A DNA stretch of 14,494 nt from positions 1-14,494 of the forward strand of contig URBJ01000056.1 of assembly GCA_900546005.1 (NCBI GenBank). Direction: 5' to 3'. Each line of letters opens with the position of its first letter. Within the stretch, counting starts at the first letter, position 1. Source of the DNA: an uncultured Alistipes sp. Lineage in GTDB: Bacteria > Bacteroidota > Bacteroidia > Bacteroidales > Rikenellaceae. Of the stretch, positions 1-11,282 are shown piece by piece. The notes beneath the pieces were generated by a model. That model was not told the DNA's origin. It saw only the letters and a program-made list of their open reading frames with translations, and did no database searches. A program made the translations under genes and the position numbers.

Positions 1-279
1 CGTATAGAAGGTTTCGGTACCCTTGGTGGCCTGATACAACGTGTGACCCAAGTGTTGTTCCAAAGCCTGTTCGGCCTGTGCGGTTTTCAGGCTATCGTTT
101 ACGTCAGTAAACAGAACGGAATCCGTCTCCTGTTCCGTAACTTTTGAGACCCGTTCGATCGAATCAAGCATCTGGGCCTGCTGTTTATCGAATTCCCGCT
201 GTTTTTTGGTGTTGAACCACGAAAAACCAAAGAGGATGACTGCGATAATCAATAAGCCCAGTAGTGTATTCTTATCCAT
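1..279 (-). CDS. yidC: Membrane protein insertase YidC, N-terminal part (runs off the left edge)
   Basis: Ninety-three codons read on the minus strand from an ATG at 277-279, with no stop before the window edge. The protein begins MDKNTLLGLLIIAVILFGFSW, a short N-terminus followed at once by a hydrophobic segment (about residues 4-20), then a charged, Gln/Glu-rich stretch with KKQREFDKQQAQ. This is the standard opening of Bacteroidota YidC: first membrane helix, linker, then the large periplasmic domain, of which only the beginning is present. YidC inserts and folds inner-membrane proteins, alone or with SecYEG. The gene lies 23 bases downstream of pyrG on the same strand, an arrangement common in Bacteroidota, so it is probably co-transcribed with it. 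The conserved C-terminal insertase domain is outside the window, so the call rests on the N-terminus and on context. Confidence 0.88.
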   Translation of the reverse strand, partial: MDKNTLLGLLIIAVILFGFSWFNTKKQREFDKQQAQMLDSIERVSKVTEQETDSVLFTDVNDSLKTAQAEQALEQHLGHTLYQATKGTETFYT

Positions 280-302
280 GTGTGTATTCTGCTTCTCAGT
301 GA

Positions 303-3948
<3,646 letters not shown>

Positions 3949-3989
3949 CGTTCAACTTTTTTATAAATTTACGATCTAACTTTAAGATA

Positions 3990-3997
3990 CAAAAGTA
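3990..3997 (-). promoter_or_regulatory. Probable -7 promoter element of the DUF349-pyrG-yidC operon
   Basis: Read on the minus strand, TACTTTTG matches the Bacteroidota -7 consensus TAnnTTTG exactly. It would start transcription near 3983 and give a leader of about 35 bases before the ATG at 3948. A clear -33 TTTG is not visible at the usual distance; a TTTTAG at 4008-4013 is too close. The position upstream of the first gene of the operon supports the call. Confidence 0.55.
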
Positions 3998-4104
3998 TAT
4001 GTTTTTTCTAAAATTCCTCGCCTGTTGCGGTAAAAAGTTCTCATTATCGGCATGATTTGGGGAGGATGCGGAAGAATACGAACAGAAATTAAAGCGGTAA
4101 ACAG

Positions 4105-4449
4105 ATGGAAGAACAAGTAACAACGATTGAGCAGAGCCAACGGTTGTGGGCATTGGGTGTTCCGGAGCAGAGAGCCAGTATGAGGTGGGGCTATTGTGAT
4201 GATGGATATCGGCTGTGTGTACCTATTGATAATTATAAAGAGGATGTTGCCCTATTGGGTATTCCTGCATTTACGGTTGCGGATCTGATGGAAATCGTAC
4301 TGTCGAATGAAAATATAACGGTCTTTCAGCGCAAGGGTTTGTACTTTATAAAATATAAACATGAATTTCAGATATTTTCTCCGAGTTTGAGGGATGGATT
4401 GTTTGAGGCTGCGGAGTTTTTGGTAAAAAACATTTATGTCATTCCGTAA
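4105..4449 (+). CDS. Small protein of unknown function, Bacteroidales orphan family
   Basis: A 114-residue protein with no signal peptide, no membrane segment and no catalytic motif I can name. It starts MEEQVTTIEQSQRLWALGV, continues with an aromatic-rich region (MRWGYCDDGYRLCV) and an IPAFTVADLMEI segment, and ends with an amphipathic stretch, DGLFEAAEFLVKNIYVIP. From memory, this layout (TTIEQS..L..LG, then IPAxSxxxLxE, then a C-terminal amphipathic helix) resembles short hypothetical proteins common in Bacteroidales genomes and their mobile elements; that is recollection, not a search. The DNA is visibly richer in A/T at third positions than pta or ackA (many TAT, ATT, GAT codons), which may mean acquired DNA or weak expression. 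It stands alone, divergent from the DUF349 gene, and a hairpin overlaps its stop codon. No good ribosome binding site precedes the ATG. It is probably a real gene; its function is unknown. Confidence 0.6.
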   Translation: MEEQVTTIEQSQRLWALGVPEQRASMRWGYCDDGYRLCVPIDNYKEDVALLGIPAFTVADLMEIVLSNENITVFQRKGLYFIKYKHEFQIFSPSLRDGLFEAAEFLVKNIYVIP

Positions 4450-4470
4450 CAGGCCGGCTGTTTCTTTTCT
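4448..4470 (+). terminator. Weak hairpin terminator after the 4105-4449 gene
   Basis: AACAG (4448-4452), loop GCCGG, CTGTT (4458-4462), then TCTTTTCT. The stem is only 5 bp, though the loop is GC-rich, and it overlaps the TAA stop. It is a plausible weak factor-independent terminator separating this gene from the fluC operon promoter downstream. Confidence 0.4.
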
Positions 4471-4587
4471 GGGAAAAAGTAGAATCGGTCATGTTAATCT
4501 ATTACTACGGCGGATCGAAGGACGGTTGATCACGAAAATCCCGGAAAAAATTGATAAAAACTTGTTTCCAATTCATCCGTAAATAAC

Positions 4588-4595
4588 TACCTTTG
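4588..4595 (+). promoter_or_regulatory. Probable -7 promoter element of the fluC-pta-ackA operon
   Basis: TACCTTTG is an exact match to TAnnTTTG. A TTG at 4562-4564, inside CTTGTTTCC, lies 23 bases upstream and could serve as a loosely spaced -33 element. Transcription would start near 4601, leaving a leader of under 20 bases before the fluC start, too short for a riboswitch. The rest of the 4450-4616 gap shows no other recognisable feature. Confidence 0.6.
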
Positions 4596-4619
4596 TGTGA
4601 TTAAAAACAAGGTGCCGTG

Positions 4620-4994
4620 ATGAGGGAAATACTGATTGTGGGAGCCGGAGGGTTTGCCGGAAGTATTTTGAGGTATTTGGTGTCCAGAGCAATGCTCTCC
4701 TGTGTGGCAGTCAGCGGATTTCCGTTTGCAACGTTGACGGTCAACGTGATCGGATCACTCCTGATCGGCGGCTTGGTGTCGGCCGGAACAAGCGGAGGTT
4801 GGTATCTGCTGGCCGTAACCGGATTTTGCGGCGGGTTCACGACGTTCTCCACCTTCTCGTTGGAGTGTGTCACCCTGCTCCGCTCGGGTAACTGGGGCTT
4901 GGGCATAACCTACGTTGCGGTCAGTCTTTTGCTGTCGATTGCTGCGGTAACTGCCGGCTTTTATTTTGGTGTGAAGTGGAATGATTTTAAATAA
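4620..4994 (+). CDS. fluC: Fluoride ion channel/exporter FluC (CrcB family)
   Basis: A 124-residue, very hydrophobic protein with four predicted membrane helices, the usual length for the family. FluC subunits form antiparallel dimers in the inner membrane that let fluoride out of the cell. Family marks are all present: [12 protein letters not shown] (8-19), the pore segment [14 protein letters not shown] (38-51, with Asn42) and [15 protein letters not shown] (68-82), which contains the phenylalanines lining the fluoride path and the Thr/Ser-rich break near the central sodium site. I chose the ATG at 4620; a GTG at 4617, directly before it, would add one residue, and an AAGG at 4609-4612 could serve either. 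The stop is 11 bases before pta, so the gene looks like the first member of an operon with pta and ackA. Alternative symbol: crcB. Confidence 0.94.
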   Translation: MREILIVGAGGFAGSILRYLVSRAMLSCVAVSGFPFATLTVNVIGSLLIGGLVSAGTSGGWYLLAVTGFCGGFTTFSTFSLECVTLLRSGNWGLGITYVAVSLLLSIAAVTAGFYFGVKWNDFK

Positions 4995-5005
4995 TATCAG
5001 TCATT

Positions 5006-6010
5006 ATGGAATTTGTAGAAAAAATCAAACAAAAGGCAAAAAGCGATATCAAAACGATCGTGCTGCCTGAAGCGTTCGAAGAACGTAATGTGAAAGCCGC
5101 CGATAAAATTATCGAAGAGGGCTTTGCAAATCTGATTTTGATCGGTGATCCCGACCAAATCCATCGTCAAGCAAAAGAGTACGGACTGAAACATATCGAC
5201 GGCCTCAAAATCGTCGATCCAAACAACAACCCGGACAAAGATCGGTACATGGAACTGATGTTGAAGATCCGGGCCGCCAAAGGACTGACCCCCGAACAGG
5301 CCGAAAAACAACTGCTCAACCCGCTCTATCTGGGTGCCGTAATGGTTAAGGCCGGTGATGCAGACGGTGAAGTCGCCGGTGCAAACAACGCAACGGGAGA
5401 TGTACTTCGCCCGGCCTTCCAATATGTAAAGACCATGCCGGGTATCAGCGTCGTTTCCGGAGCTTTCATCATGTTGCTCCCCGATACGATGTTCGGCGAA
5501 GGTGGCATCATGGTCTTCGCTGACTGCGCTGTATTGCCCAATCCGACGGCAGAGGAGCTGGCTCAGATCGCCGTAATGACCGGACGTACGGCCCGTGTGC
5601 TTGCAGGTTTCGAACCGCGTATCGCCATGCTGAGCTTCTCGACCAAAGGCTCTGCAAAACACGAGATGGTCGACAAGGTCGTTCGGGCTACCGAATTGGC
5701 GCGCGAAATGGATCCTTCGCTGATGATCGACGGTGAGTTGCAGGCCGATGCGGCAATTATCCCCGGAATCGGTGCGAAAAAGGCTCCCGGAAGCAAAATC
5801 GCAGGTAAAGCCAATGTGTTGGTATTCCCGTCGCTCGAGGCCGGAAACATCGCCTACAAGTTGGTACAGCGGATGGCTCACGGCGAAGCCCTCGGCCCGA
5901 TTCTTCAGGGTATGGCCGCTCCGATCAACGACCTTTCGAGAGGTTGCTCGGTAGAGGACATCGTCAGCCTTACGGCTATCACGGCATGTCAGGCAGGTGG
6001 AATGAAATAG
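5006..6010 (+). CDS. pta: Phosphate acetyltransferase (short form)
   Basis: A 334-residue protein consisting only of the PTA/PTB catalytic domain, without the N-terminal P-loop and DRTGG regions found in the roughly 700-residue enterobacterial Pta. It interconverts acetyl-CoA plus phosphate and acetyl phosphate plus CoA in the cytoplasm. Visible family marks: [16 protein letters not shown] (17-32), [15 protein letters not shown] (125-139), [10 protein letters not shown] (158-167), [19 protein letters not shown] (171-189), [16 protein letters not shown] (207-222), [10 protein letters not shown] (242-251) and [12 protein letters not shown] (308-319), the last holding the Ser/Arg/Asp residues used in CoA and phosphate binding. 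ackA begins 23 bases downstream, so acetyl phosphate is handed on for ATP formation. No promoter of its own is visible. Confidence 0.97.
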   Translation: MEFVEKIKQKAKSDIKTIVLPEAFEERNVKAADKIIEEGFANLILIGDPDQIHRQAKEYGLKHIDGLKIVDPNNNPDKDRYMELMLKIRAAKGLTPEQAEKQLLNPLYLGAVMVKAGDADGEVAGANNATGDVLRPAFQYVKTMPGISVVSGAFIMLLPDTMFGEGGIMVFADCAVLPNPTAEELAQIAVMTGRTARVLAGFEPRIAMLSFSTKGSAKHEMVDKVVRATELAREMDPSLMIDGELQADAAIIPGIGAKKAPGSKIAGKANVLVFPSLEAGNIAYKLVQRMAHGEALGPILQGMAAPINDLSRGCSVEDIVSLTAITACQAGGMK

Positions 6011-6033
6011 GAACTTAAAAACCGAATGAATTC

Positions 6034-7251
6034 ATGAAGATTCTCGTTTTAAATTGTGGCAGTTCGTCGATCAAATATCAGGTGATCGACATGAAGAGCA
6101 CAACGGAATACACCTTGTTGGGCAAAGGAATCGTCGAACGGATCGGACTGTCCGATGCGATCTTGACGCATAAACCGGTGGGGAAACCGGTGTACGAAAT
6201 CGTTCGAGGCATTCCGGATCACACCTGCGGAATCAACTTGATTCTCGATGCACTGGTCGATCCCGAGCACGGCGTTCTGGAGAACCTCACCGAAATAGCG
6301 GCTGTCGGGCACCGTGTGGTTCACGGAGGCGAATATTTCAAAGAGAGTGCCCTTATTGATAAAGAGGTAAAACAGAAGATCGAGGCTTGTTTCGATCTGG
6401 CTCCGTTGCACAATCCGGCCAACCTGAAAGGTATTCTTGCTATGGAACACATCTTGCCGGGGACCCCGCAGGTTGCCGTATTCGATACGTCGTTCCATCA
6501 GACGATGCCGCCTAAGAGTTTCATGTATGCCCTCCCCTATAAATATTATGAAGACTATAAGGTTCGTCGTTACGGTTTTCACGGCACAAGCCACCGCTAT
6601 GTTGCCGAGAAGGCCTGCGAGATTTTCGATGTCGACATGAAACATTCGAAGATCGTGACCTGTCATATCGGTAGCGGGGCTTCGGTTACCGCCATACTGA
6701 ATGGCAAATCGTACGATACCTCGATGGGATTCACTCCGGTGGATGGTTTGATCATGGGAACCCGTTGCGGTAGTACCGATCCGGGAGCATTGATTTACAT
6801 TGCCGAGAAAGAGGGGCTGAATCTGAACCGATTGAGCGTATTGATCAACAAGGAGTCCGGAATGCTGGGGGTTACCGGAGTCTCTTCCGACATGCGGGAC
6901 ATCCGGGCTGCGGCTCAAAGCGGTAACGAGCGGGCTCAATTGGCAATTGAGATGTTTGCCGCCAGAATCAAGAAGTTTATCGGATCGTATGCTGCTTTGA
7001 TGGGTGGCCTCGACATGATTGTCTTTACGGGCGGTATCGGTGAGAACGATGCCCTCACGCGTCGGTTGGTTTCGGAGAATCTCGAATTTATGGGTGTACG
7101 TTTCAACGCAGAACTGAACGAAAACGTACACGGAGAGAACACGCTGCTTTCGTTGCCCGATTCTCGGGTGAAGGTGGCAGTTGTGGCTACGAACGAAGAG
7201 TTGGTGATCGCATCGGATACGTTCCGTTTGACGAGTCCATCTGTTAAATAG
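6034..7251 (+). CDS. ackA: Acetate kinase
   Basis: A 405-residue protein, full length for the family. It makes ATP and acetate from acetyl phosphate and ADP, the energy-yielding last step of acetate fermentation. It belongs to the acetate and sugar kinase/Hsc70/actin fold group. Motifs and likely active-site residues by position: LVLNCGSSSIKY (4-15, with Asn7), VGHRVVHGGE (91-100, Arg94), FDTSFHQTMP (150-159, Asp151, proposed catalytic), YGFHGTSHRYV (180-190, His183), CHIGSGASV (210-218), GLIMGTRCGSTDPG (238-251, Arg244), FTGGIGEN (331-338) and NEE (387-389, metal-binding Glu). All are intact. It is the last gene of the fluC-pta-ackA unit and is followed after 21 bases by a strong terminator. 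Confidence 0.98.
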   Translation: MKILVLNCGSSSIKYQVIDMKSTTEYTLLGKGIVERIGLSDAILTHKPVGKPVYEIVRGIPDHTCGINLILDALVDPEHGVLENLTEIAAVGHRVVHGGEYFKESALIDKEVKQKIEACFDLAPLHNPANLKGILAMEHILPGTPQVAVFDTSFHQTMPPKSFMYALPYKYYEDYKVRRYGFHGTSHRYVAEKACEIFDVDMKHSKIVTCHIGSGASVTAILNGKSYDTSMGFTPVDGLIMGTRCGSTDPGALIYIAEKEGLNLNRLSVLINKESGMLGVTGVSSDMRDIRAAAQSGNERAQLAIEMFAARIKKFIGSYAALMGGLDMIVFTGGIGENDALTRRLVSENLEFMGVRFNAELNENVHGENTLLSLPDSRVKVAVVATNEELVIASDTFRLTSPSVK

Positions 7252-7272
7252 ACGTTTTCTGATTATACATAG

Positions 7273-7311
7273 AGGGAGGGGGATCTTCAGTAAGATTCCC
7301 CTCCCTTTGTA
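7273..7311 (+). terminator. Strong factor-independent terminator after ackA
   Basis: Left arm 7273-7287 and right arm 7292-7306 form a 15-bp stem (AGGGAGGGGGATCTT against AAGATTCCCCTCCCT) with one G-T wobble and a CAGT loop, followed by TTTGT. It sits 21 bases past the ackA stop. On the other strand the stem is not followed by a T-tract, so it probably acts only on the plus strand. Confidence 0.9.
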
Positions 7312-7530
7312 TTATCCGATAGTTTAATTATTTTATTTTTATAGCTAGTTCAAGTATTTGATAATATGAACTATCGTTGCATTTATTTCATGTGGATATT
7401 TAATTGCTCAAAGCGATGTGCGGCCAAGTAGAAAAAAGTCGTTTTACCGATGTTAATCGATGAATGTTAGCGATAATACATGTGAGGAAACGGTACGGTG
7501 TGCAAGTTCGCTAACCTTTGCGCAGATTGG
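7312..7530. other. AT-rich gap between convergent genes
   Basis: No convincing gene is found here on either strand; the longest reading frame I looked at from an ATG (7367) is about 21 codons. It contains an inverted repeat, TAGTTCA at 7346-7352 and TGAACTA at 7367-7373, with an inner TATT/AATA pair, and a CGAT-GTTA-ATCG hairpin near 7448-7460 with a run of T on its minus-strand downstream side. The latter could weakly end transcription of the minus-strand hydrolase gene. Nothing else is recognisable. Confidence 0.5.
7346..7373. repeat. Inverted repeat of 7 bp arms in the ackA/hydrolase gap
   Basis: TAGTTCA (7346-7352) and TGAACTA (7367-7373) are perfect reverse complements around a 14-base loop that itself holds TATT and AATA. 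It could be an RNA hairpin or a protein-binding site. It lies beyond the ackA terminator and has no T-tract, so it is not an obvious terminator. Confidence 0.45.
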
Positions 7531-8901
7531 CTAATTGACAAACAGCGATTCGGCGGCCTGTGAATAGTCGTACGGAAAAGCCGGCTCATACGGATCGAAA
7601 CCTGTATCTATGTTCGGAGCTGTTTCGAACAGATCGCGGTCGGGCCATTTCTTAACTTTTGCCAACGCCTGCTTCATCATGGCGGATATTTTGGACGGGA
7701 AACGGGATCCGGCCCACGAACTGGTGTTGGTAATGAACACCCACGTAAATCCGTCGTGTTGCCGTTTGAGCATGGCGCTCGAACCGGACAACGAACCGGT
7801 ACGCTTCCAGTCGTCGCTCACGGTGGTTTGCATCCAGCCGATCGGATAGCGGGCCTTGTCTGTCTCCGTCATGTAGGCGATGGTTTTCGCCTGCAGGATG
7901 TCGGGCTTTGAATCTTCCGGATCAATGGCCGTAATGAATTTCATCAATTCGGTCGGAGAGGCTACCCAACCGCCCGCTCCGCTCAGCACCTGAAGGTCGC
8001 ACCCGCCGTAACAACGGGGTACGAGCTGACCGCTCCCGTCGAACAGCTCGACCGGTTCGGTGTCTGCGGGTTCGTAGTAGCGCACCTCGTTGGGATAGCG
8101 CTTTTCGTAGAATGAATAGCCGATGTGCATGTCCCAGCAGCCGATCGGATGCAGGATACTGTCCTGTATGAAGGTTTCGTAGGGCATGCCGCTGACCTTT
8201 TCGATCACCTTGCTCAGTACGACGTATCCCAAATTGGAGTACATGTTTCCGGCTCCGGGACGATAGCGCAGACGGGTTTCGGCCGCATAGCGTACCATAT
8301 CATCGAAACTGACCGGCGGTTGAACTCCTAATTGCCGAGCTACGCTCACCTCATTGAAAAGCGGATCACCGGCCCGAATCGAATAACCTCCCTGATGCCG
8401 CAACAGGTGTTCTACGGCGATCTGTTTGATCCGTGCATCCTTGATGTTCGAGAATATGGAGTCGCACAAAATACCGTTTTCACCGAAAACCTTGTCATCC
8501 AAAGAGAGCTTTCCCGATTCGTAAAGCTTCATAATGCCCGTGGCTGTAATCAGTTTGGAGATGGAGGCAATGCGAAAAATGTGCTTGACTTCCATGGGAA
8601 CGTTCTGTTCCTTGTCGGCCCAACCGAATCCCTTGCAGTAAAGCAGTTTGCCGTCTTTCATGATGGCGATCGAGGCGCCCATGATCTCCCACCGTTTCAG
8701 AAACCGTTCGACGGTTCGGTCAAATGAAGCCATCTCCTCCAGTTCAGACACGGAGTTGTCGAACAGGTGGTTGATCCCTTCCGGTAGCGTGATTTGTGTA
8801 ATAGGATTGTAGACGCTTCGGGTGCCGTCATAGCTGTTTCTGTTCAAGGTGAAAATGATCAGAAGCAGGCACAGAAAAGCGTATAACAATTTTATTCTCA
8901 C
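7531..8901 (-). CDS. Membrane-anchored serine hydrolase, class C beta-lactamase/PBP-like
   Basis: A 456-residue protein of the Beta-lactamase (PF00144-type) superfamily. Residues 4-18 form a hydrophobic signal or anchor; there is no lipobox Cys at its end, so an uncleaved anchor or ordinary signal peptide is likely and the domain should lie in the periplasm. Catalytic motifs: Ser113-Ile-Ser-Lys116 (SxxK, nucleophile and base), Tyr221-Ser-Asn223 (YxN) and Arg367-Thr-Gly369 followed by SLSGSSA, where most relatives have Lys or His in the first position. All three are in the expected order and spacing, so an active peptidase, esterase or carboxypeptidase is plausible; the substrate cannot be read from the sequence. 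The start is GTG (8899-8901), overlapping the ccsBA stop as GTGA, with AAAGGAG at 8911-8917, unusually strong for this genome. These point to translational coupling with ccsBA. I do not call it an antibiotic-resistance enzyme. Confidence 0.87.
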   Translation of the reverse strand: MRIKLLYAFLCLLLIIFTLNRNSYDGTRSVYNPITQITLPEGINHLFDNSVSELEEMASFDRTVERFLKRWEIMGASIAIMKDGKLLYCKGFGWADKEQNVPMEVKHIFRIASISKLITATGIMKLYESGKLSLDDKVFGENGILCDSIFSNIKDARIKQIAVEHLLRHQGGYSIRAGDPLFNEVSVARQLGVQPPVSFDDMVRYAAETRLRYRPGAGNMYSNLGYVVLSKVIEKVSGMPYETFIQDSILHPIGCWDMHIGYSFYEKRYPNEVRYYEPADTEPVELFDGSGQLVPRCYGGCDLQVLSGAGGWVASPTELMKFITAIDPEDSKPDILQAKTIAYMTETDKARYPIGWMQTTVSDDWKRTGSLSGSSAMLKRQHDGFTWVFITNTSSWAGSRFPSKISAMMKQALAKVKKWPDRDLFETAPNIDTGFDPYEPAFPYDYSQAAESLFVN

Positions 8902-11261
8902 GAGATTTTACTCCTTTTTTTGTCTTTATAGTAACGCCGCGAGGCCCAAAGGATCAATACAACGACGCAAACGATCGAGCCGAGTAATATTCCGGACGGA
9001 AGACCCTCGCTCGTTCCATAAGAGTGGAGCCCCGAGAGGTAGTAGTTGACCCCGAAGAAGGTCATCAGCACGGTAGAAAATCCAGCTACGGACAAAACGT
9101 CGAAAAGCAGTCGGTTATTGTGGAAACGCGGCGAAAATTTCAGGTGAATGATCAGTGAGTAGAGCAGCAGGGTGATCAGGGCCCACGTCTCTTTGGGGTC
9201 CCAACCCCAGTAGCGCCCCCACGACTCGTTGGCCCAGATGGCACCGAAAAATATGCCGAACGTGAGCAGCACGACCCCGACGATCATGGACATTTCGTTG
9301 ATGATGCGCAGGTCGACCAGATCGCGACCGCGGATGGTTGCGATGAGCGAAGTGATGCCGCATGCCGTACAGATGCCGAAGAATCCGTAGCTTGCCGTAA
9401 TGACCGAAACGTGAATCATCAGCCACGGCGATTTCAGTACCGGAACCAGCGGGGTGATCTGTGGATCGAGCCAGTTCAGGTTGGCGACAAACAGCACGAC
9501 CCCGCCCAGCAGGGAGGCCAACGCCAGTGCCAACGGTGATCTGCGGATAAAGATAAGGCCCGAAAGCACGGTAGCCCATGCAACGTAGACGATGGTCTCG
9601 TAAGTGTTCGACCAAGGGGCATGCCCGCTGATGTATCCCCGCAGGATCAACCCCAACGTATGGATTGCAAAGATGCAGCAGATGGCGATTGAGACGATGC
9701 GGATGGCCTGCCGTAGCCCTTTTTGCTCGGGTCGGGAGAGTCGCCGCAGTGCCAAAAACAGCAAAACGGCACCCAGAATCAGGTAGGCCCGGAACGAGAA
9801 TCTGAACGGAGCTGTCCGGTTGTAGAGTACCTCGGCCGACAGTTTGGCCGGATGGATATGCACTTGGGCTTGTTCCTGCTGGTAGGTCGAGATTGAGTGG
9901 ATCGCCTCAATGGCTGCGGAATCTTTTCGGTCTATCACGTTTTGGACGAAGGCCGAAAAGAGAGCCGTACATTTCGACGAGTCTTCGGCCGACATGCCGG
10001 TGCCGAGCGGCGACTTCCAATGCACGGAATCGCGCAACGGGAATAGAGGTAGCGAGGCGTACTCCAACAAACCGTAGAGGATGTTGACCTTTTCGTCCAG
10101 TTTAAGTACAGCCTGTTCCTGCTTGGTTCGTTTGCCCGGAGCTTTGGCATATATCTTCTCTACTAAATTATGAAGTTTGTAGCGCCCCATCGGGTCGAAC
10201 ATCTGTTCATATGATAGGTATTTCCCATGAAGATCCAGCTCTTCGGGAAGAGGTGTCGAACCGATATAGATAAATGGTTCCTTACTCCACCGCATCGGAT
10301 CGATCAGAGTTCCGAGGACAACCTGATTAGCGTTCAGTCCTGCATAGGTGTCCTTACGGTGCAGTTTGCGGAAAATTTCGGAGGCATAACTGTCGAAAGG
10401 TTCGATACGTCCGGCGGGTGATTGGACGGGTAGGTGTCCGAAATGATCGGCTACATCGCGTGAAACATCAGGTGCCGCTCCGTAGGCACTGGGAGTTGAC
10501 AGCGCAAACAATAGAGTGATCAGCAGTGTGGTCTTGCTCTTTTTTAACTGTTGGTAGAGAGTACGCAATCGTGAATTTTTTTGAGAGACCGCCACGATCA
10601 ACCCGACGAACAACAGGGCGTAGCCGATGTAGGTAACCGTCGTTCCTACCGGATCATAATTTACCGACAGGACCGTCCCCTTTTCATCCTGATCGAACGA
10701 GGATTGATAGAGCCGATAGCCGCCGACCCGTGCGATGTTGTTCATGTAGATTTTGGTTTGCCGTTCGGTTCCGTTGTATCGGATGGTGACATCGCTTTCA
10801 TACGATGAGGGGCTGTGCGACCCGTGATAGCGGCTTATCGTAAACCGATTGAGTTTGATGGAGAAAGGAAGTGTGCGGGCTTCGCGGTCGGAAGTCATCA
10901 TTCGGTCGGAGGTCATCCCCTCACGGATGTGCATATACCCTTCAAATCCCCATACATGAGTAATGAAGGCACCGGCTAAAATGGTGACGAAGCCGTAATG
11001 CAGCAATAAGGTTCCCCAACGATGGCGTGTCCACAATTTACGTTCATGTGCGAGCGCGATGAAGTTGAGCGCCAAGGCTAATAGCAGCAGGTTGAACCAC
11101 CATGCATGGTAAATGACCGAACGGGCTGTTTCGGCATTGGTTTGTGCTTCGACCAGCGTAGCAGCAGCCATAGCGACTGCAGTAAGACCGAGTAGAACCC
11201 ATGTAGTACTCCAGCGCGACAGTAAGTTGCGGATCTCGTTGAATCCATTTGCCATGAACAT
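8898..11261 (-). CDS. ccsBA: Cytochrome c synthase CcsBA (fused ResB/CcsB and CcsA, system II)
   Basis: About 787 residues from the ATG at 11259-11261. It exports haem and attaches it to apocytochromes c outside the inner membrane. The N-terminal ResB/CcsB-like part has four membrane helices (about residues 18-40, 53-71, 82-104 and 205-226), with His88 in LLLHYGF. A fifth hydrophobic segment (245-260) leads into a large periplasmic region (about 262-490). The C-terminal CcsA part holds the tryptophan-rich WWD motif WGRYWGWDPKETW (681-693). His617 (WLMIHVS), His706 (LIIHLKF) and His746 (SGLHSYG) lie at spacings close to those of the P-His and TM-His haem ligands known from Helicobacter CcsBA, and His88 fits the remaining TM-His. 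The frame stays open to a TTG at 11285, but that codon lies inside a TATCTTTG promoter box; a second ATG at 11253-11255 is also possible. No cytochrome gene is adjacent. Confidence 0.92.
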   Translation of the reverse strand: MFMANGFNEIRNLLSRWSTTWVLLGLTAVAMAAATLVEAQTNAETARSVIYHAWWFNLLLLALALNFIALAHERKLWTRHRWGTLLLHYGFVTILAGAFITHVWGFEGYMHIREGMTSDRMMTSDREARTLPFSIKLNRFTISRYHGSHSPSSYESDVTIRYNGTERQTKIYMNNIARVGGYRLYQSSFDQDEKGTVLSVNYDPVGTTVTYIGYALLFVGLIVAVSQKNSRLRTLYQQLKKSKTTLLITLLFALSTPSAYGAAPDVSRDVADHFGHLPVQSPAGRIEPFDSYASEIFRKLHRKDTYAGLNANQVVLGTLIDPMRWSKEPFIYIGSTPLPEELDLHGKYLSYEQMFDPMGRYKLHNLVEKIYAKAPGKRTKQEQAVLKLDEKVNILYGLLEYASLPLFPLRDSVHWKSPLGTGMSAEDSSKCTALFSAFVQNVIDRKDSAAIEAIHSISTYQQEQAQVHIHPAKLSAEVLYNRTAPFRFSFRAYLILGAVLLFLALRRLSRPEQKGLRQAIRIVSIAICCIFAIHTLGLILRGYISGHAPWSNTYETIVYVAWATVLSGLIFIRRSPLALALASLLGGVVLFVANLNWLDPQITPLVPVLKSPWLMIHVSVITASYGFFGICTACGITSLIATIRGRDLVDLRIINEMSMIVGVVLLTFGIFFGAIWANESWGRYWGWDPKETWALITLLLYSLIIHLKFSPRFHNNRLLFDVLSVAGFSTVLMTFFGVNYYLSGLHSYGTSEGLPSGILLGSIVCVVVLILWASRRYYKDKKRSKIS
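8911..8917 (-). promoter_or_regulatory. Strong Shine-Dalgarno site deciding the hydrolase GTG start
   Basis: AAAGGAG on the minus strand, 9 bases before the GTG at 8899-8901 and inside the last codons of ccsBA. Most other genes in the window lack such a site. It supports the GTG start and reinitiation after ccsBA. Confidence 0.7.
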
Positions 11262-11282
11262 ATCGTTAAAGGGGATGACTGA

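Noticed and set aside
4450..4616. Fluoride riboswitch upstream of fluC
   Set aside because: I see no match to the conserved crcB-motif pseudoknot elements, and the promoter at 4588 leaves a leader of under 20 bases.
4997..5881. 294-codon minus-strand frame opposite pta
   Set aside because: Antisense to an intact Pta; no start context, motif or neighbour supports it.
6049..7131. 360-codon minus-strand frame opposite ackA
   Set aside because: Antisense to an intact acetate kinase; no family resemblance.
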